Positions 14,938 to 23,054 of a DNA stretch of 32,294 nucleotides are shown here, piece by piece; position 1 is the first letter of the stretch, and each line of letters opens with the position of its first letter. Location of the stretch: contig NZ_DGIR01000018.1 of NCBI RefSeq assembly GCF_002386445.1, forward strand, positions 1 through 32,294, written 5' to 3'. A program made the translations under genes and the position numbers. The DNA comes from Pseudomonas sp. UBA4617. Its GTDB lineage: Bacteria; Pseudomonadota; Gammaproteobacteria; Pseudomonadales; Pseudomonadaceae. The notes beneath the pieces were generated by a model that saw only the letters and a program-made list of their open reading frames with translations, searched no databases and was not told the origin of the DNA.

Positions 14938-16401
14938 GTGAGCCAAGCGTTTGTAGTCGTTGATACCCCCGAACAGGCCGTCGACCGTCTGGCGGCCTTG
15001 CATGACCAGGCCACCGGGGCCCTCAGCCAGGCCCTCAAGCGTTACCTGAAGGACCGTACCGAGCCGGACGCCGAAGCGCGCGACCTGTTCCGCTATCCCG
15101 CGCTGCGCCTGACCTACTACAGCCACGGTGAAGTCGCCGCCACCACGCGGGCCTATGCCAAGGTGCAGGTGGCCGGTACCTACAGCGTCACCATCACCCA
15201 GCCGGCCGCGTTCCGTGCCTATCTGCTGGAGCAGCTGCGCCCGCTGATGCATGACTACACGGTGACGGTAGAGGTCGGCATCAGCGAGCAGAACATCCCT
15301 TACCCATACGTCGTCGACCAGGGTGACGAGCTGGCCGGCAGCGGCATTACCGCCGCCCAGTTGGCGCGCGTGTTCCCCAGCACCGACCTGTCGGCGGCCA
15401 CCGACAATATTGCCGACGGCCTGTACGACTGGGGCGGCGCCGAAACCCTGCCACTGGCGCTGTTCGATGCAGCGCGGGTCGACTTCTCGCTGCGTCGCCT
15501 GGTGCACTACACCGGCAGCGACTGGCGCCACGTGCAGCCGTGGATCCTGCTGACCAACTACCACCGCTATGTCGACCAGTTCATCAGCCACGGTCTGGAC
15601 CAGCTGCGTGATGACCCGCGCTTCGTGCGTATGGTCCTGCCGGGCAACGTGGTGATCGAAAAGGGCATGGACCATGGTGAAACCCAGGCCCTGGTGGCCA
15701 GTGTGGTATGGCACCGCTACCAGATGCCGGCCTACCACCTGATCGCCGCCGACGGCGACGGCGTCACCCTGGTCAACATTGGCGTCGGCCCGTCCAACGC
15801 CAAGAACATCACCGACCACCTGGCAGTGCTGCGTCCGCACTGCTGGTTGATGATCGGCCACTGTGGCGGCCTGCGGCAGTCGCAGACCATCGGTGATTAC
15901 GTGCTGGCGCATGCCTATATGCGCCGTGATGGCATTCTCGACCGGGTGGTGCCGCCGAACATTCCGATTCCGGCGCTGGCCGAAGTGCAGCTGGCCTTGC
16001 AGGAAGCCGCCGCGCAGGTCACCGGCGAGCGTGGCGAACAGCTGAAGAAGCGCCTGCGCACCGGCACCGTGCTGACCTACGACGACCGCAACTGGGAGCT
16101 GCGCTGGGCCCAGGAGCGGCCGCTGATCAACCTGTCGCGGGCGGTGGCGGTGGACATGGAAAGCGGCACCATTGCCGCCCAGGGTTACCGCTTGCGCGTG
16201 CCATACGGCACCTTGCTGTGTGTTTCCGACAAACCGCTGCACAGCGAGATCAAGCTGCCGGGGTCGGCCAACGCGTTCTACAACCGCGCGGTCAGCCAGC
16301 ACCTGAAGATCGGCATTGCCGCGCTCGACCTGCTGCGTACCGAGCTCAACTCGCTGCACTCGCGTAAACTGCGCAGTTTCGATGAGCCGCCGTTCCGCTG
16401 A
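14938..16401 (+). CDS. amn: AMP nucleosidase
   Basis: Amn hydrolyses AMP to adenine and ribose 5-phosphate and helps balance the adenylate pool. The 487-residue length matches E. coli Amn (484). The N-terminal bacterial Amn domain (about 1-180) is followed by a nucleoside-phosphorylase-like domain with HRYQMPAYHLIAADGDGVTL, NIGVGPSNAKNITDHLAVLR, IGHCGGLRQSQTIGDYVLA, VDMESGTIAAQGY and the SDKPLHSE motif near the C-terminus. The start is a GTG at 14938 preceded by CAGGAAG; the protein then reads MSQAFVVVDTPEQAVDRLAA. Six bases separate its stop from rluE, so the two are probably one transcript. Confidence 0.96.
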   Translation: MSQAFVVVDTPEQAVDRLAALHDQATGALSQALKRYLKDRTEPDAEARDLFRYPALRLTYYSHGEVAATTRAYAKVQVAGTYSVTITQPAAFRAYLLEQLRPLMHDYTVTVEVGISEQNIPYPYVVDQGDELAGSGITAAQLARVFPSTDLSAATDNIADGLYDWGGAETLPLALFDAARVDFSLRRLVHYTGSDWRHVQPWILLTNYHRYVDQFISHGLDQLRDDPRFVRMVLPGNVVIEKGMDHGETQALVASVVWHRYQMPAYHLIAADGDGVTLVNIGVGPSNAKNITDHLAVLRPHCWLMIGHCGGLRQSQTIGDYVLAHAYMRRDGILDRVVPPNIPIPALAEVQLALQEAAAQVTGERGEQLKKRLRTGTVLTYDDRNWELRWAQERPLINLSRAVAVDMESGTIAAQGYRLRVPYGTLLCVSDKPLHSEIKLPGSANAFYNRAVSQHLKIGIAALDLLRTELNSLHSRKLRSFDEPPFR

Positions 16402-16407
16402 GGCCCC

Positions 16408-17046
16408 ATGTCAATGCCCCCCCGTTCCAAGCCGCGCCGCCCCCAGGCGCGGCCTGCCACCGGCCCGCGTCGCCAGCCCAAGGCGCCCCCAGCCGAGCCA
16501 CGCCTGATCCTGTTCAACAAACCGTTCGACGTGTTGACCCAATTCAGCGATGGCGACGGGCGGGCGACGCTCAAGGACTTCATCGACATCCCCGGTGTGT
16601 ATCCGGCCGGGCGCCTCGATCGCGACAGCGAAGGCTTGTTGCTGCTGACCAACGACGGCGGCCTGCAAGCGCGCATCGCCGACCCGAAGCACAAGCTGGC
16701 CAAGACCTATTGGGTACAGGTGGAAGGACAGCCGAGCGAGGAGCAGTTGCAGCGCTTGCGTGATGGCGTGGCGCTGAATGACGGGCCGACCTTGCCGGCC
16801 GAGGCGCGGTGCCTGGAAGAGCCTGAGCTATGGCCGCGCAACCCGCCGGTGCGCTTTCGCAAGAGCGTGCCGACCAGCTGGCTGGAGCTGGTGATTCGCG
16901 AAGGACGAAACCGCCAGGTGCGGCGGATGACGGCAGCGGTGGGATTGCCGACCTTGCGCCTGGTGCGGGTACGGATCGGCGATTGGGCGCTGGATGGGCT
17001 GGAGCAGGGCTGCTGGCGCGAGGTGCCGGCGACGTTGCAGCGCTAG
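16408..17046 (+). CDS. rluE: 23S rRNA pseudouridine synthase (RluE type)
   Basis: RluE makes pseudouridine 2457 in the peptidyl-transferase region of 23S rRNA. The 212-residue protein has a basic, proline-rich leader (about 1-28) and then the RsuA/RluE catalytic domain: LILFNKPFDVLTQFSDGDG, the catalytic aspartate in GRLDRDSEGLLLLTNDG, KLAKTYWVQVEG, LNDGPTLPAEA, WPRNPPVRFRKSVPTSWLEL and EGRNRQVRRMTAAVGLPTLR. These match E. coli RluE closely, and like it there is no S4 domain. ATG 16408 is used; a second in-frame ATG lies at 16414. Confidence 0.93.
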   Translation: MSMPPRSKPRRPQARPATGPRRQPKAPPAEPRLILFNKPFDVLTQFSDGDGRATLKDFIDIPGVYPAGRLDRDSEGLLLLTNDGGLQARIADPKHKLAKTYWVQVEGQPSEEQLQRLRDGVALNDGPTLPAEARCLEEPELWPRNPPVRFRKSVPTSWLELVIREGRNRQVRRMTAAVGLPTLRLVRVRIGDWALDGLEQGCWREVPATLQR

Positions 17047-17124
17047 GCCAGCCAGGGTGGGGGCCGCGGTAGCAGCAGCCTTGTGTGGCGATGGAGCGCA
17101 AAGCGCTTACGACCTTCCCTAGCC

Positions 17125-17328
17125 CTACACCCCTTCGAGAAACCCGACCACCACGCTCTTGATGATGAATGCCAACACCCCCAGCCCCAGCACGAAGAAC
17201 AGGATCAACGTACCGAACCTGCCTGCCTTGGACTTTTTCGCCAGGTCCCAGACGATGAAGCCCATGAAACCGATCAGCACGGTGACCAGGATGATCATCA
17301 TCCACTCTTCGAATACGGCGGGATCCAT
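17125..17328 (-). CDS. DUF2788 family small membrane protein
   Basis: The 67-residue protein MDPAVFEEWMMIILVTVLIG onward has two membrane helices (about residues 9-28 and 40-63) joined by a short basic loop with WDLAKKSKAGRFGT. This layout fits DUF2788, a small inner-membrane family of unknown function found in Pseudomonas at this place in the gene order. ATG 17328 is preceded by GGAG at a good distance; an upstream ATG in the same frame would add sixteen unlikely residues. It lies 54 bases after the Lrp-type gene on the same strand and may share its transcript. Confidence 0.75.
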   Translation of the reverse strand: MDPAVFEEWMMIILVTVLIGFMGFIVWDLAKKSKAGRFGTLILFFVLGLGVLAFIIKSVVVGFLEGV

Positions 17329-17382
17329 CAGTGTTCTCCAGGCAGGCTGAGCAGCCGAGTATACGCCGGCTGGCATGAGCGT

Positions 17383-17859
17383 TTAACGCAGGTGGGTCAA
17401 TGGCAGCTCGGTACTGGCCAGCACCTGGTTGAGCACGAAGCTCGAGCGCACGCTGGTGACGCCTTCGATACGGGTCAGGCTGCCCAACAGTAGCTTCTGA
17501 TAGTGGTCCATGTCCGGCACCACCACCTTTAGCTGGTAGTCGGCATCCATCCCGGTCACCAGGCTGCATTCGAGGACCTGTGGCAGGTTGCGGATGGCTG
17601 CCTCGAAGGTTTCGAAGCGCTCCGGGGTGTGGCGGTCCATGCCGATCAGCACGTAGGCGGTCAGGCTCAGGCCGAGCTTCTTGCGGTCGAGCAGGGCCAC
17701 CTGGCGCGAGATGTAGCCATCGTCCTCCAGCTGCTTGACCCGACGCGAACATGGCGATGGCGACAGGCCGATGCGTTCGGCCAGTTCCTGGTTGGAAATG
17801 CGCGCATCGCGCTGCAATTCGGCGAGGATGCTCAGGTCGTAGCGGTCAAGCTTGCTCAT
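17383..17859 (-). CDS. Lrp/AsnC family transcriptional regulator
   Basis: The 158-residue protein has an N-terminal AsnC-type helix-turn-helix (LDRYDLSILAELQRDARISN, then QELAERIGLSPSPCSRRVKQ) and a C-terminal RAM/AsnC ligand domain (LIGMDRHTPERFETFEAAI, VLECSLVTGMDADYQLKVVV). Members form octamers that sense amino acids or related small molecules. The ligand is not evident from the sequence. It is the positional equivalent of the P. aeruginosa Lrp-type gene downstream of rluE. A dyad at 17913-17950, about 55 bases upstream, is a candidate site for autoregulation. Confidence 0.92.
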   Translation of the reverse strand: MSKLDRYDLSILAELQRDARISNQELAERIGLSPSPCSRRVKQLEDDGYISRQVALLDRKKLGLSLTAYVLIGMDRHTPERFETFEAAIRNLPQVLECSLVTGMDADYQLKVVVPDMDHYQKLLLGSLTRIEGVTSVRSSFVLNQVLASTELPLTHLR

Positions 17860-17912
17860 GATTTCTGCCTTTTCTGTTCCGATTGCGGCGAATTATCGAT
17901 CCGGGGCGAAAA

Positions 17913-17950
17913 ATTGCGCAAGTGCTATTTATCCGAGCAATCTTCGCAAT
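17913..17950. promoter_or_regulatory. Candidate operator upstream of the Lrp-type gene
   Basis: A 38-base AT-rich dyad has the arms ATTGCGCAAGTGCT and AGCAATCTTCGCAAT, which are inverted copies with small gaps. Lrp-family proteins bind such long, partly AT-rich palindromes and usually control their own gene. It lies 54 bases before the start codon at 17859. Confidence 0.4.
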
Positions 17951-18173
17951 CCGCTGTCCCACCCTGTCCGGTATCTTTACCCACAGAATCACTGCCCGGA
18001 CATCAGTCCACGGCGACGCGCCCCAGGCGGGCGGTCGCGGCCAGCCATCCAACAGGATCGGCCAGGCCCCCGGGCTACACGCCTTCCAGAAGACGGTGTG
18101 AGGTGAGCCGGCGCCACAAGTGCCGAGCACGGACGACAATTTCTGAAGGGAGGCCCTGCGGCCTCCCTTTTTT
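17951..18173 (+). ncRNA. Possible small RNA ending at an orphan terminator
   Basis: No plus-strand gene precedes the strong plus-oriented terminator at 18146-18173, yet such a terminator implies transcription from the left. The region from about 17951 to 18145 has several short GC-rich inverted stretches and no ORF with a convincing ribosome binding site. A small RNA is one explanation; an untranslated leader or antisense transcript to the Lrp promoter is another. The 5' end is not defined. Confidence 0.3.
18146..18173 (+). terminator. Strong intrinsic terminator
   Basis: The stem GGGAGGCC-CTGC-GGCCTCCC (18148-18167) is an 8-bp perfect helix with a four-base loop, preceded by AA and followed by six T. 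It is oriented for plus-strand transcripts and lies 83 bases before the DUF6515-like gene. Confidence 0.85.
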
Positions 18174-18255
18174 CATGCCCGTGAAATTTCATTGGCCCGC
18201 GTGTCGGGCGCGGTAGACTGGTTGCCGGCGCCGTTTTTTTACCGAGAGGATTACC

Positions 18256-19038
18256 ATGAAGTCGCGCATCTGGCAGTCGGCAGGTGTAGGTGTGTTTGCG
18301 ATGGGCATCAGCTTCGCGGCCATGGCCGAAGGGCCGGGCGAAGCACCCGCTCGTGCGCTCAACTCGCGCGACCAAGTGCAACAGACGCAACCGCCACGCC
18401 AGGGCCATTACCAGGACATTCCGCGTCGTCATGGCGATAACCGCTACTGGGAAGCCGGTGGCCCGGGGCAACGTCCTGGCGGCGACTGGCAGGGACGCCC
18501 GGATGGCCATGGCAATGGCTGGGGGCCTGGGCCGCAATACCGTCCCGGGCATACCCTCGATCATTTCCCCGACCGTTACTGGAAAGTGCCCTACCGTGGC
18601 GATGACTATTTCTATTCCGGTGGCTACTGGTTCCGCCCGCAGGGGGGCCGGTATGTCGTGGTGACCCCGCCTGACGGCATGCGGGTCGATTACCTGCCGC
18701 CCTATGCGCGTGAAGTCTGGCTGGGCGGGGCGTTGTTCTTCGTGGTGGCCGACACCTATTACCAGTACCTGGCCGACCGCCGCGAGTACGTGGTGGTCAA
18801 CCCGCCTGTTGCCGCGTTGCCGCCTGTGGGTGGTGGTTATGATGTGGTGGCTTACCCGATGCACGGGCAAGGGCAGGAGCAGCAGGAACAGGACCGTTAC
18901 CAGTGCCATCGCTGGGCAGTCAGCCAGTCGGGGTTCGACCCGGCGACAGCGGCATATGCGCCGCCGACCACTGTGGCCGATAACTATCGGCGAGCGCTGG
19001 GAGCCTGCTTCAGTGGGCGAGGCTACAGCATCAACTAA
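18256..19038 (+). CDS. Exported DUF6515-like protein
   Basis: The 260-residue protein starts with a signal peptide (MKSRIWQSAGVGVFAMGISF then AAMA, cleavage near residue 24). A disordered Gly/Pro/Arg/Gln-rich part (about 25-100) follows, then a Tyr-rich beta region (WKVPYRGDDYFYSGGYWFRP, YVVVTPPDGMRVDYLPP, YYQYLADRREYVVVNPP) that I recall as DUF6515. The C-terminal part (YQCHRWAVSQSGFDPATAAY onward) resembles the short YMGG-like tails of outer-envelope proteins. Its function is unknown. ATG 18256 has a good AGAGGA ribosome binding site. It converges with the cation exporter gene. Confidence 0.75.
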   Translation: MKSRIWQSAGVGVFAMGISFAAMAEGPGEAPARALNSRDQVQQTQPPRQGHYQDIPRRHGDNRYWEAGGPGQRPGGDWQGRPDGHGNGWGPGPQYRPGHTLDHFPDRYWKVPYRGDDYFYSGGYWFRPQGGRYVVVTPPDGMRVDYLPPYAREVWLGGALFFVVADTYYQYLADRREYVVVNPPVAALPPVGGGYDVVAYPMHGQGQEQQEQDRYQCHRWAVSQSGFDPATAAYAPPTTVADNYRRALGACFSGRGYSIN

Positions 19039-19076
19039 ACCCGGCATGCTGCTGACCCGACCCATCGCCTGCAGGC

Positions 19077-19949
19077 TCACACCGGGTCGGCGTGCACCAT
19101 TACATCCGCCTGCGGGTAGCGCTGACGGATGACTTCCGACGCCTTGACGCACAAGCCATGCGCTTCATCCAGCGGCAACATCCCCGGCAGTTCCAGATGC
19201 AACTGCACGAACCACTGGTTGCCTGACACCCGCGTACGCAGGTCGTGCACGCCTTTCACGCCCGGGATGGCCAGCACCAGCATGGCCATCTCCTCGCCCA
19301 CATCAGCGGGCAGTTCCTTGTCCATCAGGATGGCCGTGCTCTCTCTGGCAATCTGCAGCGCGCTCCACAGGATATAGGCGGCAATGCCCAGGCCGAACAG
19401 TGCATCCAGTTGCGGCCAGCCAAAGTGTGCCAGCAGCAAAGCCAGGAGAATGCTGCCATTGAGCAACAGGTCCGAACGGTAGTGCAGGGAGTCGGCGCGC
19501 ACTGCCGTGGAGCCGGTCACGCGGATGACCTTGGATTGCAAGGCCAGCAGGGCGAGCGTCAGCACCAGCGACAGCAGCATCACCGCGATACCGATGTCGG
19601 TATCGCCCAACGGTTTCGGGGTATGCAGGCGCTCGGCCGCCTGCACCCCGATGAGCATTGCACTGACCGCGATGAACAGCGCCTGTGCCATGCCGGCCAG
19701 GGCTTCGGCCTTGCCATGACCATAGCGGTGGTCATCATCGGCCGGGCGCAGGGCATAGTGCACGGCGAGCAGGTTGAGGAACGAGGCGACGGCGTCCAGT
19801 GCCGAGTCGGTCAGCCCGGCCAGCAGGCTCACCGAGCCGCTCAGCCACCAGCCCACGGCCTTGCTCAAGACCAGGATGCTGGCCACCGCCAGCGACGCGC
19901 GCGTCGCCAGGCGCAGCAGGCGCTGGTGTTCAGCCGGGGTGGTCGTCAT
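19077..19949 (-). CDS. Cation diffusion facilitator (FieF-like)
   Basis: A proton-coupled divalent cation exporter of the CDF family, probably for zinc or iron. The 290-residue protein has six predicted membrane helices and a cytoplasmic C-terminal domain. The metal-site residues of FieF are visible: Asp-x3-Asp in TDSALDAVASF and His-x3-Asp in HYRSDLLLN; DDDHRYGHGKAEALAGMAQ is the signature between helices 2 and 3. The ATG at 19949 (MTTTPAEHQRLLRLATRASL) fits the E. coli FieF start; upstream in-frame codons do not. It follows the lipoprotein gene by 22 bases, so the two are probably co-transcribed. The metal cannot be decided by eye. Confidence 0.9.
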   Translation of the reverse strand: MTTTPAEHQRLLRLATRASLAVASILVLSKAVGWWLSGSVSLLAGLTDSALDAVASFLNLLAVHYALRPADDDHRYGHGKAEALAGMAQALFIAVSAMLIGVQAAERLHTPKPLGDTDIGIAVMLLSLVLTLALLALQSKVIRVTGSTAVRADSLHYRSDLLLNGSILLALLLAHFGWPQLDALFGLGIAAYILWSALQIARESTAILMDKELPADVGEEMAMLVLAIPGVKGVHDLRTRVSGNQWFVQLHLELPGMLPLDEAHGLCVKASEVIRQRYPQADVMVHADPV

Positions 19950-19971
19950 CCGTGATCGGTGTCCTTGCGGT

Positions 19972-20391
19972 TCAGGCCGCCGGTACCAGGCCCAGGCTGG
20001 CAAGTTGCTCGATGCTGCCGCGATGCTGGATCAGCCGTGGGTCGTTCAACGGCAGGCGCTGGCCCAGTTCGCTCTCGAGAATGGCTTGCAGCTTCAGGTT
20101 GTCGACCTTGCCATCGGGGCTGACGGCGTCGCGCAGTTTGACCGGGTCAACCTGGGCGCTGCGCCCGCCCGAATAGTAGATGGCGCCTGTGGCGAAGTCG
20201 ATGCCGAAGGCGATCAGCCCCGGAATTACATAGAACAGGATGCCGATGGCATCCATCGCGGCAACCACAGGGTCGATCTTGCCGCCGATCTGGCCGCGAC
20301 GTTCCGGGTAGAGAATGGTGCCGCAGGCGGTCAGTTGGGTCAGCAAGGTGACGATGAGGGCGCCACCGATGACGCGGGTTGGGATGCGCAT
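19972..20391 (-). CDS. YceK/YidQ-like lipoprotein
   Basis: The 139-residue product has a type-II signal peptide (MRIPTRVIGGALIVTLLTQL) ending in the lipobox LTAC, with Gly after the cysteine. The mature part has the motif GTILYPERRGQIGGKIDPVV and a second hydrophobic stretch AIGILFYVIPGLIAFGIDFATGA, then a hydrophilic tail with LGQRLPLNDPRL. Relatives in Pseudomonas have been mislabelled polyribonucleotide nucleotidyltransferase; no such domain is present. Its function is unknown. ATG 20391 follows a GGAG ribosome binding site. It is divergent from hrpB. Confidence 0.75.
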   Translation of the reverse strand: MRIPTRVIGGALIVTLLTQLTACGTILYPERRGQIGGKIDPVVAAMDAIGILFYVIPGLIAFGIDFATGAIYYSGGRSAQVDPVKLRDAVSPDGKVDNLKLQAILESELGQRLPLNDPRLIQHRGSIEQLASLGLVPAA

Positions 20392-20478
20392 GTGAATCTC
20401 CGAAAAGGTGTTCAGCAGGGCAAGCGAAACGTCTGCACCTGAAGCTAAGACCATGATAGAGCAGGCTGGGTTCGCCGT

Positions 20479-20484
20479 TATACT
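20479..20484 (+). promoter_or_regulatory. Possible -10 box of hrpB
   Basis: TATACT lies 23 bases before the hrpB start and would place transcription initiation just ahead of the GAGGA ribosome binding site. No good -35 hexamer is seen at the right distance. Confidence 0.25.
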
Positions 20485-20507
20485 CGCGGGATTGTTCGAG
20501 GACCACC

Positions 20508-23036
20508 ATGATTTCATTACCGATCGATGTTGTCTTGCCCGCCTTGCGCCAGGCCTTGGAAAACCGTGACGAAGCGGTACTCGAAGCGCCGCCCGGTGCC
20601 GGCAAGACTACCCGCGTACCGCTGGCGCTGCTCAGCGAGCCCTGGCTGGCCGGGCAGAGCATCCTCATGCTCGAGCCCCGGCGCCTGGCGGCCCGGGCCG
20701 CGGCCGAGCGCCTGGCCAGCGAGCTGGGCGAAGAGGTTGGCGAAACGGTTGGCTACCGCATTCGGCTGGACAGCAAGGTCGGGCCGAAAACCCGTATCGA
20801 GGTGGTGACCGAAGGTATCCTCACCCGCCGCCTGCAGGCCGACCCGGCGCTGGAAGGGGTGGGGCTGCTGATCTTCGACGAGTTCCACGAGCGCAGCCTT
20901 GATGCCGACCTGGCCCTGGCGCTGAGCCTGAACGGCCGCGAGTTGCTGCGAGACGACCCGCCCCTGAAGATTTTGCTGATGTCTGCGACGTTGGAGGGGG
21001 AGCGTCTGTCCCGGTTGCTGAACGATGCACCGGTGGTCAGCAGCCAAGGCCGCATGCACCCTGTGGATATCCGCTGGGGGCGCCCTTACCAGCCGGGCGA
21101 GTTCATCGAGCCACGCGTGGTGGACAGCGTGTTGCAGGCGTTGGCCGAGCAGGCTGGCAGTGTGCTGGTGTTCCTGCCTGGCCAGGCCGAGATACGCCGG
21201 GTGCACCAGAGCCTGCAGGAAGCGCTGGGTGAACGGCCTGAGATCCTGCTGTGCCCGCTGCACGGCGAACTCGATCTCGATACCCAGCGCGCCGCCATCA
21301 ATCCGGCGCCCAAGGGCCTGCGCAAGGTGGTGCTGGCTACCAATATTGCCGAGACCAGCCTGACCATCGACGGTGTGCGGGTGGTGATCGATGCCGGCCT
21401 GGCCCGGGTTCCGCGCTTCGACCCCGGCAGCGGCATGACCCGCCTGGACACCCAGCGCATCTCGCGCGCCAGCGCCACCCAGCGCGCCGGTCGTGCCGGG
21501 CGGCTGGAGCCCGGCGTGTGCTATCGGTTGTGGTCCGAGGCCCAGCATGAACAACTGGCCGCCCATGGCAGTGCCGAGATCCTGCAGGCCGACCTGGCCG
21601 GCCTGGCTTTGCAACTGGCACGCTGGGGCGTGACACCCGAGCAGTTGCGTTGGCTCGACCAGCCACCCCTCGCCGCGTTCGCCCAGGCCCAGGACCTGCT
21701 GGCGCGGCTCAATGCCTTCAAACCGGGCAGCCGCGACAGCCTCAGCGAACATGGCCAGGCCATGGCCGAACTGCCGGCACACCCCCGTATCGCCCATTTG
21801 CTGTTGCGGGGGCAGGACCTGGGCTTGGCACGAATGGCCTGTGATGTCGCTGCACTATTGGGCGAGCGGGATATTCAACGGGGTGGCGGTGCCGACCTGC
21901 ATAGCCGCTTGGCCCTGGTCAGTGGCCAGAGCAAGGCTGCCCGGGGCAGCCAGGGTGGTGTGCAGCGGGCCCGCCAGCTGGCGCGCCAATACCGTGGTTT
22001 GCTGCGCGGTACGCCGCAGGCGCCGGTCGCCGACCCCGATCACCCGAGGTGGCTGGGTGCTTTACTGGCGCTGGCCTACCCTGACCGCGTTGCCCAGCAG
22101 CGCCGCGAGGGTGGTGCGGAGTATCGGCTGGCCAATGGCCGTGCTGCGCTGTTTGCCGAGGTCGATGCCTTGATGAAGTGCCCCTGGTTGGTGATTGCCG
22201 ACCTGGGCAGCCGCCAGGGCCAGCGTGAAGAGCGTATCTACCTGGCGGCGGAGTTCGACTCGACACTGCTCGATGGCGTGCTGGCCGAGCAGGTGGAGCG
22301 GATTGACGTGCTGGATTGGGATGAGCGCGAGCAGGTGCTGCGTGCCGAGCGTCAGGTCAAGGTTGGCGAGCTGATCCTCAGCCGCGAACCGCTGCCCGGC
22401 CTGGACGATGAGGCGCGCGCCCGGGCGCTGCTTGGTCTGATCCGGCGCAAGGGGCTGAATCTCTTGAGCTGGACACCAGAGCTGCGCCAATGGCAGGCAC
22501 GTGTAGCGCTGTTGCGCCAACTCGACCTGGCCAGGCAAGGCCACAGCGAATGGCCAGACCTGAGCGACGAAGCCTTGCTCGCCAGCCTGGAAAGCTGGCT
22601 GCAGCCGTACCTGGGCAAAGTGTCGCGCTTGAGCCATTTCGCCGCGCTGGATCTGCCTTCAATGCTACGCAACCTGTTACCCTGGCCGTTGCCACAGCGC
22701 CTGGAAGAACAGGCCCCTGCGCACCTGGCAGTGCCTTCCGGCTCGAACATCCGCCTGGATTACAGCGAAAATCCGCCGATCCTCGCGGTGCGCCTGCAGG
22801 AGCTGTTCGGCCTGGCCGACACGCCACGCATCGCTAACGGCCACCTGCAGGTCAAGCTGCACCTGTTGTCACCTGCACGCAGGCCGGTGCAGGTGACCCA
22901 GGACCTGGCCAACTTCTGGCGTACGACCTATGCCGAAGTGAAGAAGGACCTCAAAGGACGTTACCCGAAGCATTACTGGCCGGATAACCCCTTGGTAGCC
23001 GAGGCGACGGCGAGGGCCAAGCCTCGGGGTACCTGA
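20508..23036 (+). CDS. hrpB: ATP-dependent helicase HrpB (DEAH/RHA type)
   Basis: The 842-residue protein is a superfamily-2 DEAH/RHA helicase. Motifs appear in order: Walker A APPGAGKTTRVP (about residue 28), LMLEPRRLAARAAAERLA, TEGILTRRLQ, LLIFDEFHERSLDADLALAL (DEFH box), LMSATLEG, LVFLPGQAEIRRVHQ, VVLATNIAETSLTIDGVRVV and QRAGRAGRLEPGVCYRLW, followed by the HrpB-specific C-terminal domain ending PKHYWPDNPLVAEATARAKP. E. coli HrpB is about 809 residues. In other bacteria homologues affect RNA turnover, peptidoglycan or biofilm traits; the substrate is uncertain. ATG 20508 has a GAGGA ribosome binding site. Confidence 0.97.
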   Translation: MISLPIDVVLPALRQALENRDEAVLEAPPGAGKTTRVPLALLSEPWLAGQSILMLEPRRLAARAAAERLASELGEEVGETVGYRIRLDSKVGPKTRIEVVTEGILTRRLQADPALEGVGLLIFDEFHERSLDADLALALSLNGRELLRDDPPLKILLMSATLEGERLSRLLNDAPVVSSQGRMHPVDIRWGRPYQPGEFIEPRVVDSVLQALAEQAGSVLVFLPGQAEIRRVHQSLQEALGERPEILLCPLHGELDLDTQRAAINPAPKGLRKVVLATNIAETSLTIDGVRVVIDAGLARVPRFDPGSGMTRLDTQRISRASATQRAGRAGRLEPGVCYRLWSEAQHEQLAAHGSAEILQADLAGLALQLARWGVTPEQLRWLDQPPLAAFAQAQDLLARLNAFKPGSRDSLSEHGQAMAELPAHPRIAHLLLRGQDLGLARMACDVAALLGERDIQRGGGADLHSRLALVSGQSKAARGSQGGVQRARQLARQYRGLLRGTPQAPVADPDHPRWLGALLALAYPDRVAQQRREGGAEYRLANGRAALFAEVDALMKCPWLVIADLGSRQGQREERIYLAAEFDSTLLDGVLAEQVERIDVLDWDEREQVLRAERQVKVGELILSREPLPGLDDEARARALLGLIRRKGLNLLSWTPELRQWQARVALLRQLDLARQGHSEWPDLSDEALLASLESWLQPYLGKVSRLSHFAALDLPSMLRNLLPWPLPQRLEEQAPAHLAVPSGSNIRLDYSENPPILAVRLQELFGLADTPRIANGHLQVKLHLLSPARRPVQVTQDLANFWRTTYAEVKKDLKGRYPKHYWPDNPLVAEATARAKPRGT

Positions 23037-23054
23037 CGACAGCGTGGCATCCTC

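Noticed and set aside
14908..16359. Long minus-strand open frame opposite amn
   Set aside because: Antisense to amn with repetitive Val/Gln/His-rich sequence; no ribosome binding site or recognisable domain.
17860..18173. Signal recognition particle RNA, 6S RNA or RNase P RNA in the gap before the terminator
   Set aside because: The conserved cores of these RNAs are not found; only an unassigned transcript can be proposed.
18256..19038. Structural or collagen-like repeat protein, suggested by the Gly/Pro-rich part
   Set aside because: There is no regular Gly-X-Y periodicity; the Tyr-rich second half fits a DUF6515-type exported protein better.
20517..21797. Long minus-strand open frame opposite hrpB
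   Set aside because: The plus-strand helicase motifs fully explain this DNA; the reverse product has no domain.
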